DNA of 64,000 bases from Modicisalibacter coralii (lineage in GTDB: Bacteria; Pseudomonadota; Gammaproteobacteria; Pseudomonadales; Halomonadaceae), in the NCBI RefSeq assembly GCF_004117855.1, contig NZ_QWBW01000006.1, forward strand, positions 124,001 through 188,000, in the 5' to 3' direction. Positions 1-10,636 of the stretch are shown here, piece by piece; position 1 is the first letter of the stretch, and each line of letters starts with the position of its first letter. Under the pieces are notes generated by a model, which was not told where the DNA came from, did not search any database, and saw nothing but the letters and a program-made list of their open reading frames with translations. The translations under genes and the position numbers were made by a program.

Positions 1-1510
1 GCTCCTCCAGCGAAGCGGCGGCCGCCGAGGCCTGCTGAACCAGCGCCGAATTCTGCTGGGTGACCTCGTCCATCTGCGTCACTGCCTGGCTGACCTGGTC
101 GATGCCGTCGCTCTGCTCCTGCGAGGCGGCGGATATCTCGTCCATGATGTCGGTGACACGCTTCACCGAGGCGACCACCTCGCGCATCGTGTCGCCGGCC
201 TCCTCGACCAGCGTCGACCCCTGCTCGACCTGGGCGACGGAGTTGTCGATCAGTTCCCGGATCTCCTTGGCGGCGGTGGCGCTGCGGCTGGCCAGGTTGC
301 GTACCTCGCCGGCGACCACCGCGAAGCCGCGGCCCTGCTCGCCGGCCCGTGCCGCCTCCACCGACGCATTGAGCGCCAGGATGTTGGTCTGGAAGGCGAT
401 CGAGTCGATCACGCCGGTGATGTCGGCGATCTGGCGCGAACTCGTCGAGATACCCTGCATGGTGTCGATCACCCGATCGACCACCTCGCCGCCATGTCCC
501 GCGGTCGTCGAGGCATCGTTGGCGAGGGTGCTGGCCTGGCGGGCGTTGTCGGCGTTCTGCTTCACCGTGGCGGTCAGTTCTTCCATGCTGGCGGCGGTTT
601 CCGCGATCGAAGCCGCCTGCTGTTCGGTACGCGACGACAGATCGGCATTGCCGCCGGCGATCTCGCGGGTGCCGGTATGAATGGAGCCGCTGCCCTCGCG
701 CACCGTGCGAACGGTCGTCGCCAGCCCCTGCTGCATCTCGCGCATGGCGGCGAACAGCTGGCCGATCTCGTTGTTGCTCGACACCCGGATGTCACGGGAC
801 AGATCGGCATTGGCGATCGCCTGGAAGTGCTCGACCGCCGCCTCGAGCGGACGCACGACCATCCGCGACAGACCGAAGCGCACCGCGACCAGCATCAGCA
901 GGGCGAGAACCACGATGACCACGCCGATGATCTCGAACAGACGCACCTGATCATGGTAGGCGGTCATCAAGTCCTCACCGCGCACGTTGGCATAATGCAC
1001 GAAGTCGGTCATCGCCGTGTTGAGCGGCGTATCGTAGGTGTCGAGGCGTGTCTTGAGGTCGCGATAGGTCGTCACGTCACCGTCGGCGAGTGCCTGACGC
1101 TGCTTGTCCAGAATATCCAGGACGCTGCCGAAGTTGTCGACGACGGCCGCGCTGAGTTCACGCCCCTGCTCTGTCTTGGGCTGGGCCTTGAACGTCTCGA
1201 AACGAACGCGGGAACGCTCGAGCAGATCGCCGGCCTTGGCCACCTGAGTGGCGGCGCGCTCCGTCTTGCCCAGATACAGGGCGTTCGACGCGCCTTCCAG
1301 GGCGAGGTTGGCTCGCAGCTTGAGCACGTCGGCGCGGGAGATTTCACTCAGTTGCTTGACGTTGATCCGGTTGACGGTATCGATCGATGCCTCGGCACTG
1401 CGGTTGGCGGTATACGACAGCCCTTCCAGGATGAGGAAGAAGAGCCCGACACACACCAACACCGACGTCAGCAAGGCACTGATGGAAATATTGCCCAGTA
1501 GGCGCTTCAC
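1..1510 (-). CDS. Methyl-accepting chemotaxis protein (mcp1), 3' end outside window
   Basis: Transmembrane chemoreceptor that controls CheA through CheW. Starts at a GTG (VKRLLGN) preceded by AGGGAG at good spacing. The product has an N-terminal membrane segment (about residues 8-28), a periplasmic helical ligand domain, a second membrane segment near residues 190-210 ([14 protein letters not shown]), a HAMP region, and a signalling domain with the conserved hairpin tip ending in [20 protein letters not shown]. The visible 503 codons stop inside the C-terminal methylation helix at window position 1, so the C terminus and any pentapeptide cannot be seen. It lies 37 bases downstream of cheB on the same strand, so it is probably the distal gene of an mcp-cheR-cheB operon. 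Ligand unknown. Confidence 0.95.
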   Translation of the reverse strand, partial: MKRLLGNISISALLTSVLVCVGLFFLILEGLSYTANRSAEASIDTVNRINVKQLSEISRADVLKLRANLALEGASNALYLGKTERAATQVAKAGDLLERSRVRFETFKAQPKTEQGRELSAAVVDNFGSVLDILDKQRQALADGDVTTYRDLKTRLDTYDTPLNTAMTDFVHYANVRGEDLMTAYHDQVRLFEIIGVVIVVLALLMLVAVRFGLSRMVVRPLEAAVEHFQAIANADLSRDIRVSSNNEIGQLFAAMREMQQGLATTVRTVREGSGSIHTGTREIAGGNADLSSRTEQQAASIAETAASMEELTATVKQNADNARQASTLANDASTTAGHGGEVVDRVIDTMQGISTSSRQIADITGVIDSIAFQTNILALNASVEAARAGEQGRGFAVVAGEVRNLASRSATAAKEIRELIDNSVAQVEQGSTLVEEAGDTMREVVASVKRVTDIMDEISAASQEQSDGIDQVSQAVTQMDEVTQQNSALVQQASAAAASLEE

Positions 1511-1547
1511 AATGCGGTCTCCCTGCTTTACTTGGAATAATGGCGGT

Positions 1548-2609
1548 TCAGACCCGCTGGGCGCGGCCCGACGCGGCGACCTGATTCATGATGCGTGCCG
1601 CCATCTGATCGAGGTCGACACTTTCGACCGCGCCCCCCAGGGCCACGGCTTCCCGGGGCATGCCATAGACCACGCAGGTCGCCTCGGTCTGCGCCAGGGT
1701 ATGCGCGCCGGCCTGGCGCATTTCCAGCAGTCCGGCGGCACCGTCCTTGCCCATCCCGGTGAGGATCACGCCGATCGCGTTGCGCCCGGCGTTCTGCGCC
1801 GCCGAATGAAACAGCACGTCCACCGAGGGGCGATGCCGGTTGACCGGGTCGCCATCGTCGAGGCGGACCACGTAATTGGCGCCGCTGCGGGCCAGCTTCA
1901 GGTGACGATCGCCGGGCGCGATGTAGGCGTGCCCCGGCAGGACCCGTTCGCCGTCCTCGGCTTCCTTGACGCTGATCCGGCAGATACGGTCGAGTCGCTC
2001 GGCGAAGGACCGCGTGAAGCCGCCCGGCATGTGCTGGGTGATCAGAATGGCCGGGGTGTTGGCCGGCAGCGGCTCGAGGACGTTGCGGATCGCCTCGGTA
2101 CCGCCGGTGGAGGCCCCGATGATGATCAGCTTCTCGCTGGAAATCAGCGGCGCCTTGAGCGGCGCGGCGGGGGCCGGCGGCGTACGCGGCGCGGCACGCG
2201 GGCGCGAACGGGCGGCGGCACGAATCTTGTCGGCGATCATCTCGCCGTAGTCGAGCATCCCGCTGCGGATCCCCAGCTGTGGCTTGGCAATGAAGTCCAC
2301 GGCGCCCAGCTCGAGCGCCCGCAGGGTGACCTCGGAGCCGGCCTGGGTGAGCGACGACACCATCAGCACCGGCATCGGCCGCAGGCGCATCAACCGCTCG
2401 AGAAAGTCGATGCCGTCCATGCGCGGCATCTCGACGTCGAGGGTCAGCACATCGGGATTGGTGCGCTTGATGAGATCGCGTGCCACGAGCGGGTCGGGCG
2501 CCGTCGCCACGACTTCCATATCGGGGTGCGAGTTGATGATCTCGCTCATCAGGTCACGGATCAGCGCCGAGTCGTCGACACACAACACCTTGATCTTCGG
2601 GCCACTCAA
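1548..2609 (-). CDS. cheB: Chemotaxis response regulator protein-glutamate methylesterase CheB
   Basis: Removes methyl groups from, and deamidates, MCP glutamates/glutamines; activated by CheA phosphorylation. The receiver domain starts [13 protein letters not shown] and has the phospho-acceptor Asp at about residue 58 ([10 protein letters not shown]). The C-terminal esterase domain has the catalytic triad regions GASTGGTEA (Ser), TQHMPGGFT (His) and GMGKDGAAG (Asp). I chose the TTG at 2609 because AAAGGAG lies at proper spacing before it and the protein then begins [13 protein letters not shown], giving 353 residues. An in-frame GTG at 2642 would add 11 residues but has no clear ribosome site. 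It follows cheR by about 60 bases. Confidence 0.95.
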   Translation of the reverse strand: MSGPKIKVLCVDDSALIRDLMSEIINSHPDMEVVATAPDPLVARDLIKRTNPDVLTLDVEMPRMDGIDFLERLMRLRPMPVLMVSSLTQAGSEVTLRALELGAVDFIAKPQLGIRSGMLDYGEMIADKIRAAARSRPRAAPRTPPAPAAPLKAPLISSEKLIIIGASTGGTEAIRNVLEPLPANTPAILITQHMPGGFTRSFAERLDRICRISVKEAEDGERVLPGHAYIAPGDRHLKLARSGANYVVRLDDGDPVNRHRPSVDVLFHSAAQNAGRNAIGVILTGMGKDGAAGLLEMRQAGAHTLAQTEATCVVYGMPREAVALGGAVESVDLDQMAARIMNQVAASGRAQRV

Positions 2610-2672
2610 GAGGGGTTCTCCTTTCCTGTGCCCAGCCGTCACGATTGATGCTCGGCCGGGCAGTCATGTTCT

Positions 2673-3590
2673 CTATCGGCGGCCTGACGCACGACTTGAG
2701 GGTGCGCCGGCCAGTTCGTAGACGGTCTGACCGCGCAGTCGAAACGCCTGACTGATATAGGAAAAGTTCTCGGAATGGCCGGCAAACAGCAGACCATCAG
2801 GCTTGAGCAGCGGCACGAAGCGATCGAGAATCTTGGCCTGGGTCGTCTTGTCGAAATAGATCATCACGTTACGGCAGAAGATCGCATCGAAGGGTCCGTC
2901 CAGGGGCCAGGACGGCGCCAGCAGATTGAGCTGACGAAACTCGACCATCGCCGTGAGTTCGGGACGAATTCTCGCCAGACCGGCTCGCGTGCCGCCCCCG
3001 CGCAGGAAAAAGCGCTTGCGTCGCTCTTCGCTGAGCTTGAGAACCTGCTCCAGCGGATAGACCGCCTCCCGGGCACGATTCAGGGCATCGGTGTCGATGT
3101 CGGTGGCGACCACCCGCGACTCACGGGCCTTGGCCCCCAGCACCTCGCTGAGGGTCATGGCGATCGAATAGGGCTCCTCGCCGGTCGAGGCCGCGGCACA
3201 CCAGATACGCACCGGACCACTGCGGCCGCTGAGATGATCGGCCAGCAACGGGAAATGGTGCGCCTCGCGGAAGAATGCCGTGAGGTTGGTGGTCAGCGCG
3301 TTGGTGAATGCCTCCCACTCCTTGGCATCGGGCTGACGCTCGAGCCGCGCCAGGTATTCCGAGAAGTGGGTCATCTTGTGCAACCGCAGACGCCGGGCGA
3401 GACGACTGTAGACCATTTCCCGCTTGTGCTCGGCCAGCACGATACCCGCCCGCTGATAGATCAGCTTGCGCACGCGCTCGAAATCGCCATCGGTCATGGT
3501 CAGGTCACGCTCGAGCGGGGTGCCGCCCGAGCGGGCCGCCGCGCCTGCGGCGTCGGCAGGCCCCGTGGGCGTGTTCAGAAGGTTTCCCAT
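2673..3590 (-). CDS. cheR: Chemotaxis protein methyltransferase CheR
   Basis: Methylates glutamates on MCPs with S-adenosylmethionine, the adaptation partner of CheB. 305 residues: an N-terminal helical domain (DFERVRKLIYQRAGIVL, substrate/DNA-like all-alpha domain), then a SAM-binding Rossmann fold with WCAAASTGEEPYSIAM and later FDAIFCRNVMIYFD. The ATG overlaps the last 16 bases of the upstream PAS-MCP gene, so the two are probably translationally coupled. An internal ATG (MTDGDFERV, 3497) is a possible shorter start. The upstream MCPs end in a CheR-tethering pentapeptide, which fits this position. Confidence 0.96.
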   Translation of the reverse strand: MGNLLNTPTGPADAAGAAARSGGTPLERDLTMTDGDFERVRKLIYQRAGIVLAEHKREMVYSRLARRLRLHKMTHFSEYLARLERQPDAKEWEAFTNALTTNLTAFFREAHHFPLLADHLSGRSGPVRIWCAAASTGEEPYSIAMTLSEVLGAKARESRVVATDIDTDALNRAREAVYPLEQVLKLSEERRKRFFLRGGGTRAGLARIRPELTAMVEFRQLNLLAPSWPLDGPFDAIFCRNVMIYFDKTTQAKILDRFVPLLKPDGLLFAGHSENFSYISQAFRLRGQTVYELAGAPSSRASGRR

Positions 3591-5740
3591 TCGCTCTCAC
3601 TCGCGGTTTCGGCGGCAGGGTCCTGCCGCTCGGTCCTGGGTCGGTCCAGTGCCGGCGTTTCGCTGTCGGACTGACGGCGTGCCGCGGCGGCCCGGAAGCG
3701 CGTCTGGCGGTCGACGTTCTCCTTGCCGCTGCCGCTCAGGCGCAGCACGGCGATGGCGTTGGCCAGGTAGGCCACCTGCTCGTCGAGCTGCTGGGCGGCC
3801 CGCGCCGAGGTCTGGACCCGCTCGGCGTTCTGCTGGGTGACCTCGTCCATCTGCGCCACCGCCTGGTTGACCTGCTCGATGCCGCTGGTCTGCTCGTCGG
3901 AGGCCGAGGCGATCTCGCCCATGATGTCGTTGACCTTGGTCACCGCGCCGACCACGCTCTCGATCGACGCCTCGGCGCGCTTGACCAGTTCCGCCCCGCC
4001 GTCGATCTCCTGGGCCGAGCCGTCGATCAGCGCGCGGATCTCCTTGGCGGCCTCGGCACTGCGGCTGGCCAGGTTGCGTACCTCGCCGGCGACCACCGCG
4101 AAGCCCCGGCCCTGCTCGCCGGCCCGCGCCGCCTCCACCGAGGCGTTGAGCGCCAGGATGTTGGTCTGGAAGGCGATCGAGTCGATCACGCCGATGATCT
4201 CGGAGACCTTGCGCGAGCTGTCGGTGATCCGGCCCATGGTGTCGACCACCTGACCCATCACCTCGCCGCTCTCGCGGACCGAACCGACCGCGTTGCCGGC
4301 CAGGCTGCTGGCTTCACGGGCGTTGGCGGCGTTCTGCTTCACCGTGGCGGTCATCTGCTCCATGCTCGATGCCGTCTCGGCCAGCGACGACGCCTGCTGC
4401 TCGGTGCGCGACGACAGATCCTCGTTACCCGACGCGATGTCCCGCGAGGCCGGGCGCACCATCGACACACTGTGATCGACGTCCTTGACGATGCTGCCCA
4501 GGCTCTTGCGCATCACGTCGAGGGCCGCCATCAGCTCGCCGATCTCGTCGTTGCGCCGGCTAGGCATGGTGGCCCCCAGGTTGCCCGCCGAAATCTGCAG
4601 GGTGAACTGCTTGGATTCCTTGATCGGCCGGCGAATCGCGCGCATGCTCGCCACACCCATGATCACCAGCAGCACCAGGCCCAGCGCGATCAGACCGAGC
4701 TGCGCCATGAGAATCCGCTGTTTCTCGGCCTCGGCCTGTTCGACCAGCGCCTCGGCCTGGGCCTGCTTGCTGGAAACCAGTTGGTTGAGCACCCCGCTGA
4801 GCTTTTCGCCTTCGGTCAAAAGGGTCTCGTTGTAAGCGGTGTAGGCCTGATAGAAGTCCCCGTTGTTGAGACTCTCGATGACCTGGTCCAGCGCCTTGCG
4901 GTAGGTGGCCAGACCGTCGCCGAAGGACTGCGCCGCCTCGGAATGGTTGACGCCGCGGTCCATGAATTCCCCCCACAGGCGGTCGAGATCGGTATCGATC
5001 GTCTTGACCTGCTGGGTGACCTTGTCGAGGTCGCCGGACATCGGATTGCTGACCGGGTCGGCGACCAGATCGCGCCCCCGGCCCATCAATTGATCGATCT
5101 GCTGCAGACGCGCGACGTCCTTGAGGCCGTTGCTGTTGACGTCATGCAGCCGCTCGGACGAGGCCTGCAGGCCGTAGATACCCAGCCCGCTCCCGGCGAC
5201 CAGCAGCACCAGGGCCAGGCCGATCATCGACGCCATGCGCCCCTGCAGGGTGCGCAGCCGCAGGCGTCGCAACCGCGCCCACAGCCCGCGGCGAACGATC
5301 CTGCCCTGCGCCAGTCGCACGCCCCGAGCCTTGCCGGCACGCAGTTGAGCGTAGACCTGTTCGGCCTGCCGACAGGCCTCGGGGTCGGCCTTGACCCGCA
5401 CCGAGGCGTAACCCTGGAGCTCACCCTCTTCGTAGATCGGCGTCACGCTGGCATCCACCCAGTAGTGATCGCCGTTCTTGCAACGGTTCTTGACCAGCCC
5501 GCGCCAGGGTTCGCCGGCCTCCAGCGTTTCCCAGAGGTTGGCGAACGCCGCCTCGGGCATGTCCGGGTGGCGGACGATGCTATGCGGGGCGCCGATCAGT
5601 TCCTCCCGCGAGAAGCCGCTGACCTCGACGAAGGCGGGGTTGGCATAGGTGATCCGCCCCTTGAGGTCGGTACGGGAAATCAGATAGTGCTCGTCGTCGA
5701 GCGGATATTCACGCTGTGTGACCGGCTGATTGTCTCGCAT
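3575..5740 (-). CDS. PAS-containing (Aer-like) methyl-accepting chemotaxis protein (mcp2)
   Basis: Chemoreceptor with a cytoplasmic N-terminal PAS domain (about residues 10-125: [30 protein letters not shown], the pattern of Aer-type redox PAS domains). A membrane segment near 170-195 (IGLALVLLVAGSGLGIYG), an extracytoplasmic helical region, a second membrane segment, HAMP and MCP signalling domain follow. 721 residues from ATG 5740 ([14 protein letters not shown]), preceded by AGGGGA; the reading frame stays open further upstream, but the paralogue mcp3 starts at the same MRDNQ. It ends SEWETF, a CheR/CheB docking pentapeptide. The signalling half is nearly identical in DNA to mcp3. Whether FAD is bound cannot be read from sequence. 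Confidence 0.95.
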   Translation of the reverse strand: MRDNQPVTQREYPLDDEHYLISRTDLKGRITYANPAFVEVSGFSREELIGAPHSIVRHPDMPEAAFANLWETLEAGEPWRGLVKNRCKNGDHYWVDASVTPIYEEGELQGYASVRVKADPEACRQAEQVYAQLRAGKARGVRLAQGRIVRRGLWARLRRLRLRTLQGRMASMIGLALVLLVAGSGLGIYGLQASSERLHDVNSNGLKDVARLQQIDQLMGRGRDLVADPVSNPMSGDLDKVTQQVKTIDTDLDRLWGEFMDRGVNHSEAAQSFGDGLATYRKALDQVIESLNNGDFYQAYTAYNETLLTEGEKLSGVLNQLVSSKQAQAEALVEQAEAEKQRILMAQLGLIALGLVLLVIMGVASMRAIRRPIKESKQFTLQISAGNLGATMPSRRNDEIGELMAALDVMRKSLGSIVKDVDHSVSMVRPASRDIASGNEDLSSRTEQQASSLAETASSMEQMTATVKQNAANAREASSLAGNAVGSVRESGEVMGQVVDTMGRITDSSRKVSEIIGVIDSIAFQTNILALNASVEAARAGEQGRGFAVVAGEVRNLASRSAEAAKEIRALIDGSAQEIDGGAELVKRAEASIESVVGAVTKVNDIMGEIASASDEQTSGIEQVNQAVAQMDEVTQQNAERVQTSARAAQQLDEQVAYLANAIAVLRLSGSGKENVDRQTRFRAAAARRQSDSETPALDRPRTERQDPAAETASESEWETF

Positions 5741-5796
5741 GTCATCGTTTCCCCTGGTGTTGGCCGTCAATAGGCTTATTGTGTTGTTCGCGCGTC

Positions 5797-7980
5797 CTAG
5801 AACGCTTCCCAATCGTTGCCACCGTCCGTCGCGAGCGCGCGCGGTGCCGACTTCTGACGGGCGGAGTCACGCCCCAGGGCCGGTGCCCCGCCGCCGGCCT
5901 GGCGGCGTGCCGCGGCGGCCTGGAAGCGGGCCTGACGATCGACGCTCTCCTTGCCACTGCCCCGCAGGCGCAGTACCGCCATCGCCTCGGCCAGACGCAC
6001 CACCTGCTCGTCGAGCTGCCTGGCGGCCCGCGCGGAGGTCTGGACCCGCTCCGAGTTCTGCTGGGTGACCTCGTCCATCTGCGCCACCGCCTGGTTGATC
6101 TGCTCGATGCCGCGAGTCTGCTCGTCGGAGGCCGAGGCGATCTCGCCCATGATGTCGTTGACCTTGGTCACCGCGCCGACCACGCTCTCGATCGACGCCT
6201 CGGCGCGCTTGACCAGTTCCGCCCCGCCGTCGATCTCCTGGGCCGAACCGTCGATCAGCGCGCGGATCTCCTTGGCGGCCTCGGCACTGCGGCTGGCCAG
6301 GTTGCGTACCTCGCCGGCGACCACCGCGAAGCCCCGGCCCTGCTCGCCGGCCCGTGCCGCCTCCACCGAGGCGTTGAGCGCCAGGATGTTGGTCTGGAAG
6401 GCGATCGAATCGATCACGCCGATGATCTCGGAGACCTTGCGCGAGCTGTCGGTGATCCGGCCCATGGTGTCGACCACCTGACCCATCACCTCGCCGCTCT
6501 CGCGGACCGAGCCGACCGCGTTGCCGGCCAGGTTGCTGGCTTCACGGGCATTGGCGGCGTTCTGCTTCACCGTGGCGGTTATCTGCTCCATGCTCGAGGC
6601 GGTTTCCTCGAGCGAGGCGGCCTGCTGTTCGGTGCGCGACGACAGATCCTCGTTGCCTGCCGCGATGTCCCGCGAGGCCGGACGCACCACCGACACGCTC
6701 TGATCGACGTCCTTGACGATGCTACCCAGGCTCTTGCGCATCGCGTCGAGCGACAGCATCAGATCGCCGAGTTCATCGTTGCGCCGGCTGGGCATGGTGG
6801 AGCCCAGGTTGCCCGCCGAAATCTGCAGGGTGAACTGCTGGGATTCCTTGATCGGCCGGCGAAGCGCGCGCACGCTCACCGCGCCCATGAGCACCAGCAG
6901 CACCAGGCCGATCGCCAGCAACACGCTCTGCACGATCATCATCTGATCACGCTGCGCCTGCGCCGTGACGGCCAGTTCGCGGGCATCGGCCTGCTTCGCT
7001 TCGATCAGCTGGTTGACACTGGTCGATAGCGCCGCGCCCTGCTTCTGAAGGTCCCCCAGGTGGTCGCGCAGCGCCACGAAGGCATCGAAGGCCTCGTCGC
7101 CGGAAAACGCCTCGGCGATGCTGCCCAGCCCCTGCTTCAGGTAGGCCTCGAGCTGCTCGCCAAAGGCGCGCGCCTCCGCGGTATCGTTGACCGCACGGGC
7201 ACTGTACGCCGCCCAGGTGTCATCGATGCGTGCGCTGAGCTCCTGAAGCCGCTTGGCATAGTCGAGACGCTGATCCATCAACGTCATGCGCTCGTTGTTG
7301 GACAGGATCTGATAGCCCCGGGTCGCCAACTGGCCGATCTGCTGCAGGCGCGCGACGTCCTCGAGCCCATCGCGCTGCAAGGCCTGAGTGCGTTCGCCGG
7401 CCTCGTTGACCCCATACAGGCCCATGCCGCCACTGATCCCCAACAGCACCAGCGACAGCACGACCATCCCGATCATCCGGCCCTGCAACGAACGCAGACG
7501 CATGCGACGCAGGCGTGCCCACAGGCCGCGACGCACGATCTGCCCCCGCTCGAGACGCACCTTCTTCGCCTGGCCGGCACGCATCTGGGCATAGATGCGC
7601 TCGGCGCGCCGGACCGCTTCGCCGTCGGCCTGCACCCTGACCGACGCGTAGCCCTGGACCTCGCCGTTCTCGTAGATCGGCGTCACGCTGGCTTCGACCC
7701 AGTAGTGATCGCCGTTCTTGCGCCGGTTCTTGACCAGCCCCTGCCAGGATTCACCGGCCTCGAGCGTCTCCCAGAGATTGGCGAACGCCGCCTCGGGCAT
7801 GTCCGGGTGGCGAACGAGGCTGTGCGGCGCACCGATCAGTTCGTCCCGGCTGAAGCCACTGACCTCGACGAAGGCCGGGTTGGCATAGGTGATCCGTCCC
7901 TTGAGGTCCGTCCGCGTAATCAGGTAATGCTCGTCGTTGAGAGGGTATTCACGCTGAGTGACGGGCTGGTTGTCGCGCAT
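5797..7980 (-). CDS. PAS-containing (Aer-like) methyl-accepting chemotaxis protein (mcp3)
   Basis: Paralogue of mcp2, 56 bases upstream of it on the same strand. Same plan: PAS domain ([31 protein letters not shown]), two membrane segments flanking an extracytoplasmic helical domain of about 150 residues, HAMP, MCP signalling domain, C-terminal DWEAF pentapeptide. 727 residues from ATG 7980 (MRDNQPVTQ), with GGGGAA upstream; an in-frame GTG at 7995 is an alternative. The extracytoplasmic part differs clearly from mcp2 (for example [22 protein letters not shown]) while the signalling part is almost the same, so the two probably share outputs and differ in what they sense. Confidence 0.95.
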   Translation of the reverse strand: MRDNQPVTQREYPLNDEHYLITRTDLKGRITYANPAFVEVSGFSRDELIGAPHSLVRHPDMPEAAFANLWETLEAGESWQGLVKNRRKNGDHYWVEASVTPIYENGEVQGYASVRVQADGEAVRRAERIYAQMRAGQAKKVRLERGQIVRRGLWARLRRMRLRSLQGRMIGMVVLSLVLLGISGGMGLYGVNEAGERTQALQRDGLEDVARLQQIGQLATRGYQILSNNERMTLMDQRLDYAKRLQELSARIDDTWAAYSARAVNDTAEARAFGEQLEAYLKQGLGSIAEAFSGDEAFDAFVALRDHLGDLQKQGAALSTSVNQLIEAKQADARELAVTAQAQRDQMMIVQSVLLAIGLVLLVLMGAVSVRALRRPIKESQQFTLQISAGNLGSTMPSRRNDELGDLMLSLDAMRKSLGSIVKDVDQSVSVVRPASRDIAAGNEDLSSRTEQQAASLEETASSMEQITATVKQNAANAREASNLAGNAVGSVRESGEVMGQVVDTMGRITDSSRKVSEIIGVIDSIAFQTNILALNASVEAARAGEQGRGFAVVAGEVRNLASRSAEAAKEIRALIDGSAQEIDGGAELVKRAEASIESVVGAVTKVNDIMGEIASASDEQTRGIEQINQAVAQMDEVTQQNSERVQTSARAARQLDEQVVRLAEAMAVLRLRGSGKESVDRQARFQAAAARRQAGGGAPALGRDSARQKSAPRALATDGGNDWEAF

Positions 7981-8129
7981 GTCTTGGTTCCCCACTGAGT
8001 GCTTTCGCGTACTCGTTTTTCGTTATGTCCTGAGTGGTGGTGGCTGGGCCTCGCGGCCCCCAGCCCTCATCGCACTCTGTGCCGCCGGGATTTGCCGGGT
8101 CGGCGAGGCATGACCGGGGGGATCCCCGA

Positions 8130-9836
8130 TCAGAACGTTTCCCACTCGGCTTCGTTGCTCTCGCGCGTCGTCTCGGCATCGGACTTGCGGCTCGGCAATG
8201 CCGCCGTCGTTTTCGTCGATGACTGGCGCGCGCCCCCCGCTGACGGCTGATGCGCGATCGCCTCGCCATCGTCCTGGCCCGCGGCCAGGCGGAACTGGGC
8301 GACCGACTCCCTCAGCACCTCGGCTTCGCGCGCCAGGGCGTTGGCGGCGAGCGCCGATTCCTGCACCAGACTGGCGTTCTGCTGGGTGACCTGATCCATC
8401 TGGCTGATGGCCTGATTGGTCTGGCCGATGCCGTTGCTCTGTTCCTGGGAGGCCGCGGCGATCTCGTCCATGATGTCGTTGACCCGCTGCACCGAGGCGA
8501 CGATATCGCTCATGGTGGAGCCGGCCTGATCGACCAGCCGGGAGCCGGCGTCGACCCGCGAGACCGAAGCCTCGATCAGATCGCGGATCTCCTTGGCGGC
8601 ATCGGCGCTGCGACTGGCCAGGTTGCGCACCTCGCCGGCCACCACGGCGAAACCGCGGCCCTGCTCACCGGCGCGCGCCGCCTCCACCGAGGCGTTGAGC
8701 GCCAGGATGTTGGTCTGAAAGGCGATCGAGTCGATCACGTCGATGATGTCGACGACCTTGTGCGAGCTGCTGCTGATGTCGCGCATGGTTTCGACCACCT
8801 CGCCAACCACATTGCCGCCGCGTTCGGCGGTCTGCGCGGCACTCTCGGCGAGTTGGCTGGCCTGGCGGGCATTGTCGGCGTTCTGATCGACGGTCGAGGT
8901 CAACTGCTCCATGCTCGAGGCCGTTTCGGCCAGGGACGATGCCTGCTGCTCGGTGCGCGAGGACAGGTCGTTGTTGCCGTTGGCGATGTTCTGGGAGTCA
9001 CGGTAGATGGCCTGACTGCTGCGCCGCACACTGCCCACCGTCCGCGACAGCCCCTCCTGGGTACGCCGCAGGGCGGCAAACAGCTTGCCGATCTCGTTGT
9101 CGCCGCGCCGTTCGATGTCGGCGGACAAATCGCCCGCGGCGAGGCGCTCGAAGTGCTCGACGACACGCCCCAACGGCTGAATGACGTTGCGGGTGATGCC
9201 CCACAGCACGACCAGGATCATGATCAGTGCCGCGACCAGCGCCGCGCCGATGGCCATCTTGAGCATCAGCGCCATGCCCTCGAAATCGTCGAAGAGCGTA
9301 TGGCCGTCGTTCTCGGCGGTGACGAAGAAGTCGGTGGCACTCTCATAGAAGGCATCGTTGAGCGCCTGGACCGACTGGGTCGCCTCGCTGTAGGCGGCCA
9401 GATCAGTGTCCTGAAGCGCTTTGACCTGGGGCGCCAGGCCTTCCTCGAGCAGACGCTGGAAACGCGACTCGACCTCGTCGATCAGCTCCTGGTACTTCGC
9501 CTCGACGGGGATGGCGTGAAACTCGGCGAAGGTCTTCTGCAGGGACTCGAGCTGCCGGGACAGGTCGGCAGCATCGCCACTGTCGTTGCCCCACGTCGAA
9601 CCGGTCAGGCTGGCATACTGATTCTGAATCGCGAGTCGCAGGTTGAGCAGTTGCGTATTGGCTCGATTCAGCGTCGCTTGCTGCTCGACATTGACCTGAT
9701 TGAGCGTACCCAATGCCTGCTGGCTGTAGTGAACGGCATACCAGCCCAGGGCACTCACCCCGACCAGCAATGCCGTGAACACCACCAGGACCAGCATCCA
9801 ACTGGTCTTGACGGTCATGTCATTGAATCGTTTCAC
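8130..9836 (-). CDS. Methyl-accepting chemotaxis protein (mcp4), Tar/Tsr-like
   Basis: Classical transmembrane chemoreceptor: TM1 (MLVLVVFTALLVGVSALGWY), a periplasmic four-helix-type ligand domain, TM2 (AIGAALVAALIMILVVLWGI), HAMP, and signalling domain with [20 protein letters not shown]. Ends EAEWETF, the CheR/CheB-binding pentapeptide. I chose GTG 9836 (VKRFNDMTVK), which has AAGGGGG six bases upstream; GTG 9851 and ATG 9818 are alternatives. A sigma-28-type promoter lies at 9981-10007, so this gene can be transcribed separately from cheAW, whose terminator is just beyond. 149 bases separate it from mcp3. Ligand unknown. Confidence 0.95.
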   Translation of the reverse strand: MKRFNDMTVKTSWMLVLVVFTALLVGVSALGWYAVHYSQQALGTLNQVNVEQQATLNRANTQLLNLRLAIQNQYASLTGSTWGNDSGDAADLSRQLESLQKTFAEFHAIPVEAKYQELIDEVESRFQRLLEEGLAPQVKALQDTDLAAYSEATQSVQALNDAFYESATDFFVTAENDGHTLFDDFEGMALMLKMAIGAALVAALIMILVVLWGITRNVIQPLGRVVEHFERLAAGDLSADIERRGDNEIGKLFAALRRTQEGLSRTVGSVRRSSQAIYRDSQNIANGNNDLSSRTEQQASSLAETASSMEQLTSTVDQNADNARQASQLAESAAQTAERGGNVVGEVVETMRDISSSSHKVVDIIDVIDSIAFQTNILALNASVEAARAGEQGRGFAVVAGEVRNLASRSADAAKEIRDLIEASVSRVDAGSRLVDQAGSTMSDIVASVQRVNDIMDEIAAASQEQSNGIGQTNQAISQMDQVTQQNASLVQESALAANALAREAEVLRESVAQFRLAAGQDDGEAIAHQPSAGGARQSSTKTTAALPSRKSDAETTRESNEAEWETF

Positions 9837-9980
9837 ATTGCCCCCTTGCACCAGAAACCTGGAATCGATCCCGACGGCGGTGTCTGTCGCTCTTTTTTAT
9901 CGCGCTCGGGCCGCCTCATGGTCTTGTCGGCCGTACGCGGCGTTATCGATGAATTCGCGCCCGTCGGGTGCCACTGAAAG

Positions 9981-10007
9981 ATATCGGCAAGCCGCGCGGG
10001 TTCTTGA
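9981..10007 (-). promoter_or_regulatory. Sigma-28 (FliA) promoter for mcp4
   Basis: On the minus strand TCAA (10007-10004), a 15-base spacer, then GCCGATAT (9988-9981). This matches the flagellar sigma-28 form TAAA-N15-GCCGATAA closely. It lies about 145 bases before the mcp4 start and just past the cheW terminator. Confidence 0.8.
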
Positions 10008-10058
10008 GTCCCGATTAGCGCTCGGCCCATGCCGCGCCTGCCGGACGGCGGCAGATAC

Positions 10059-10088
10059 AAAAAAGGCCGTGACGGATCCGTCACGGCC
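10059..10088 (-). terminator. Rho-independent terminator after cheW
   Basis: A perfect 24-base palindrome (10065-10088, half-site GGCCGTGACGGA) is followed on the minus strand by six T. It starts 24 bases past the cheW stop and should end the motAB-cheAW transcript. Confidence 0.92.
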
Positions 10089-10111
10089 ATGGCGAGGGCG
10101 ACGCCCCGGCG

Positions 10112-10636
10112 TTACTTCTTGGCAGTACTGCTGTCCACCAGCGCCATCTCTTCGCTGGTCAGCAGCTTGTCGATGTCGACCAGAACCAGCATCCGGTCCT
10201 CGAGGCTGCCGAGACCGCTCAGGTAATCCGACGACAGCGTCACGCCGAACTCCGGCGCGGGCTTGATCTGATCGGGGGACAGGGTCATGACGTCGGACAC
10301 CCCGTCGACGACGATCCCCACGATGCGCTCGCCGACGTTGACCACGATGACCACCGTCTGACCGCCGTACTCGACGTTCTCCAGGTGGAACTTGATGCGC
10401 AGGTCGACGATCGGCACGATCACCCCGCGCAGGTTGGTGACGCCCTTGATGAAGTCGGGCGCGTTGGCGATGCGCGTGACGTTCTCGTAGCCGCGAATTT
10501 CCTGGACCTTGAGAATGTCCACGGCGTATTCCTCGCTACCCAGCGAGAACACCAGGAACTCCTGGCTGTGCACGTCGGTGGCCGCCTGGGCCTTGTCGAC
10601 GGCGGTGGGTGTCTGGGGCACGGTAGTCGTTGTCAT
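10112..10636 (-). CDS. cheW: Chemotaxis coupling protein CheW
   Basis: Soluble adaptor that links MCP tips to the CheA P5 domain in receptor arrays. 174 residues with one CheW/SH3-like domain: [20 protein letters not shown], then [18 protein letters not shown] and the hydrophobic strand [18 protein letters not shown]. The first 25 residues are a low-complexity Thr/Pro/Ala extension. Its ATG overlaps the cheA stop by four bases (ATGA), so expression is coupled to cheA. A strong terminator follows directly. Confidence 0.97.
   Translation of the reverse strand: MTTTTVPQTPTAVDKAQAATDVHSQEFLVFSLGSEEYAVDILKVQEIRGYENVTRIANAPDFIKGVTNLRGVIVPIVDLRIKFHLENVEYGGQTVVIVVNVGERIVGIVVDGVSDVMTLSPDQIKPAPEFGVTLSSDYLSGLGSLEDRMLVLVDIDKLLTSEEMALVDSSTAKK

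Noticed and set aside
3308-5773. Very long plus-strand open frame over the PAS-MCP gene
   Set aside because: A shadow frame of high-GC coding DNA; the minus-strand product is a complete chemoreceptor.
8040-8066. GGCTGGG/CCCAGCC inverted repeat after mcp4 as a terminator
   Set aside because: No T run follows on the minus strand and the loop is large, so read-through to mcp3 is as likely.
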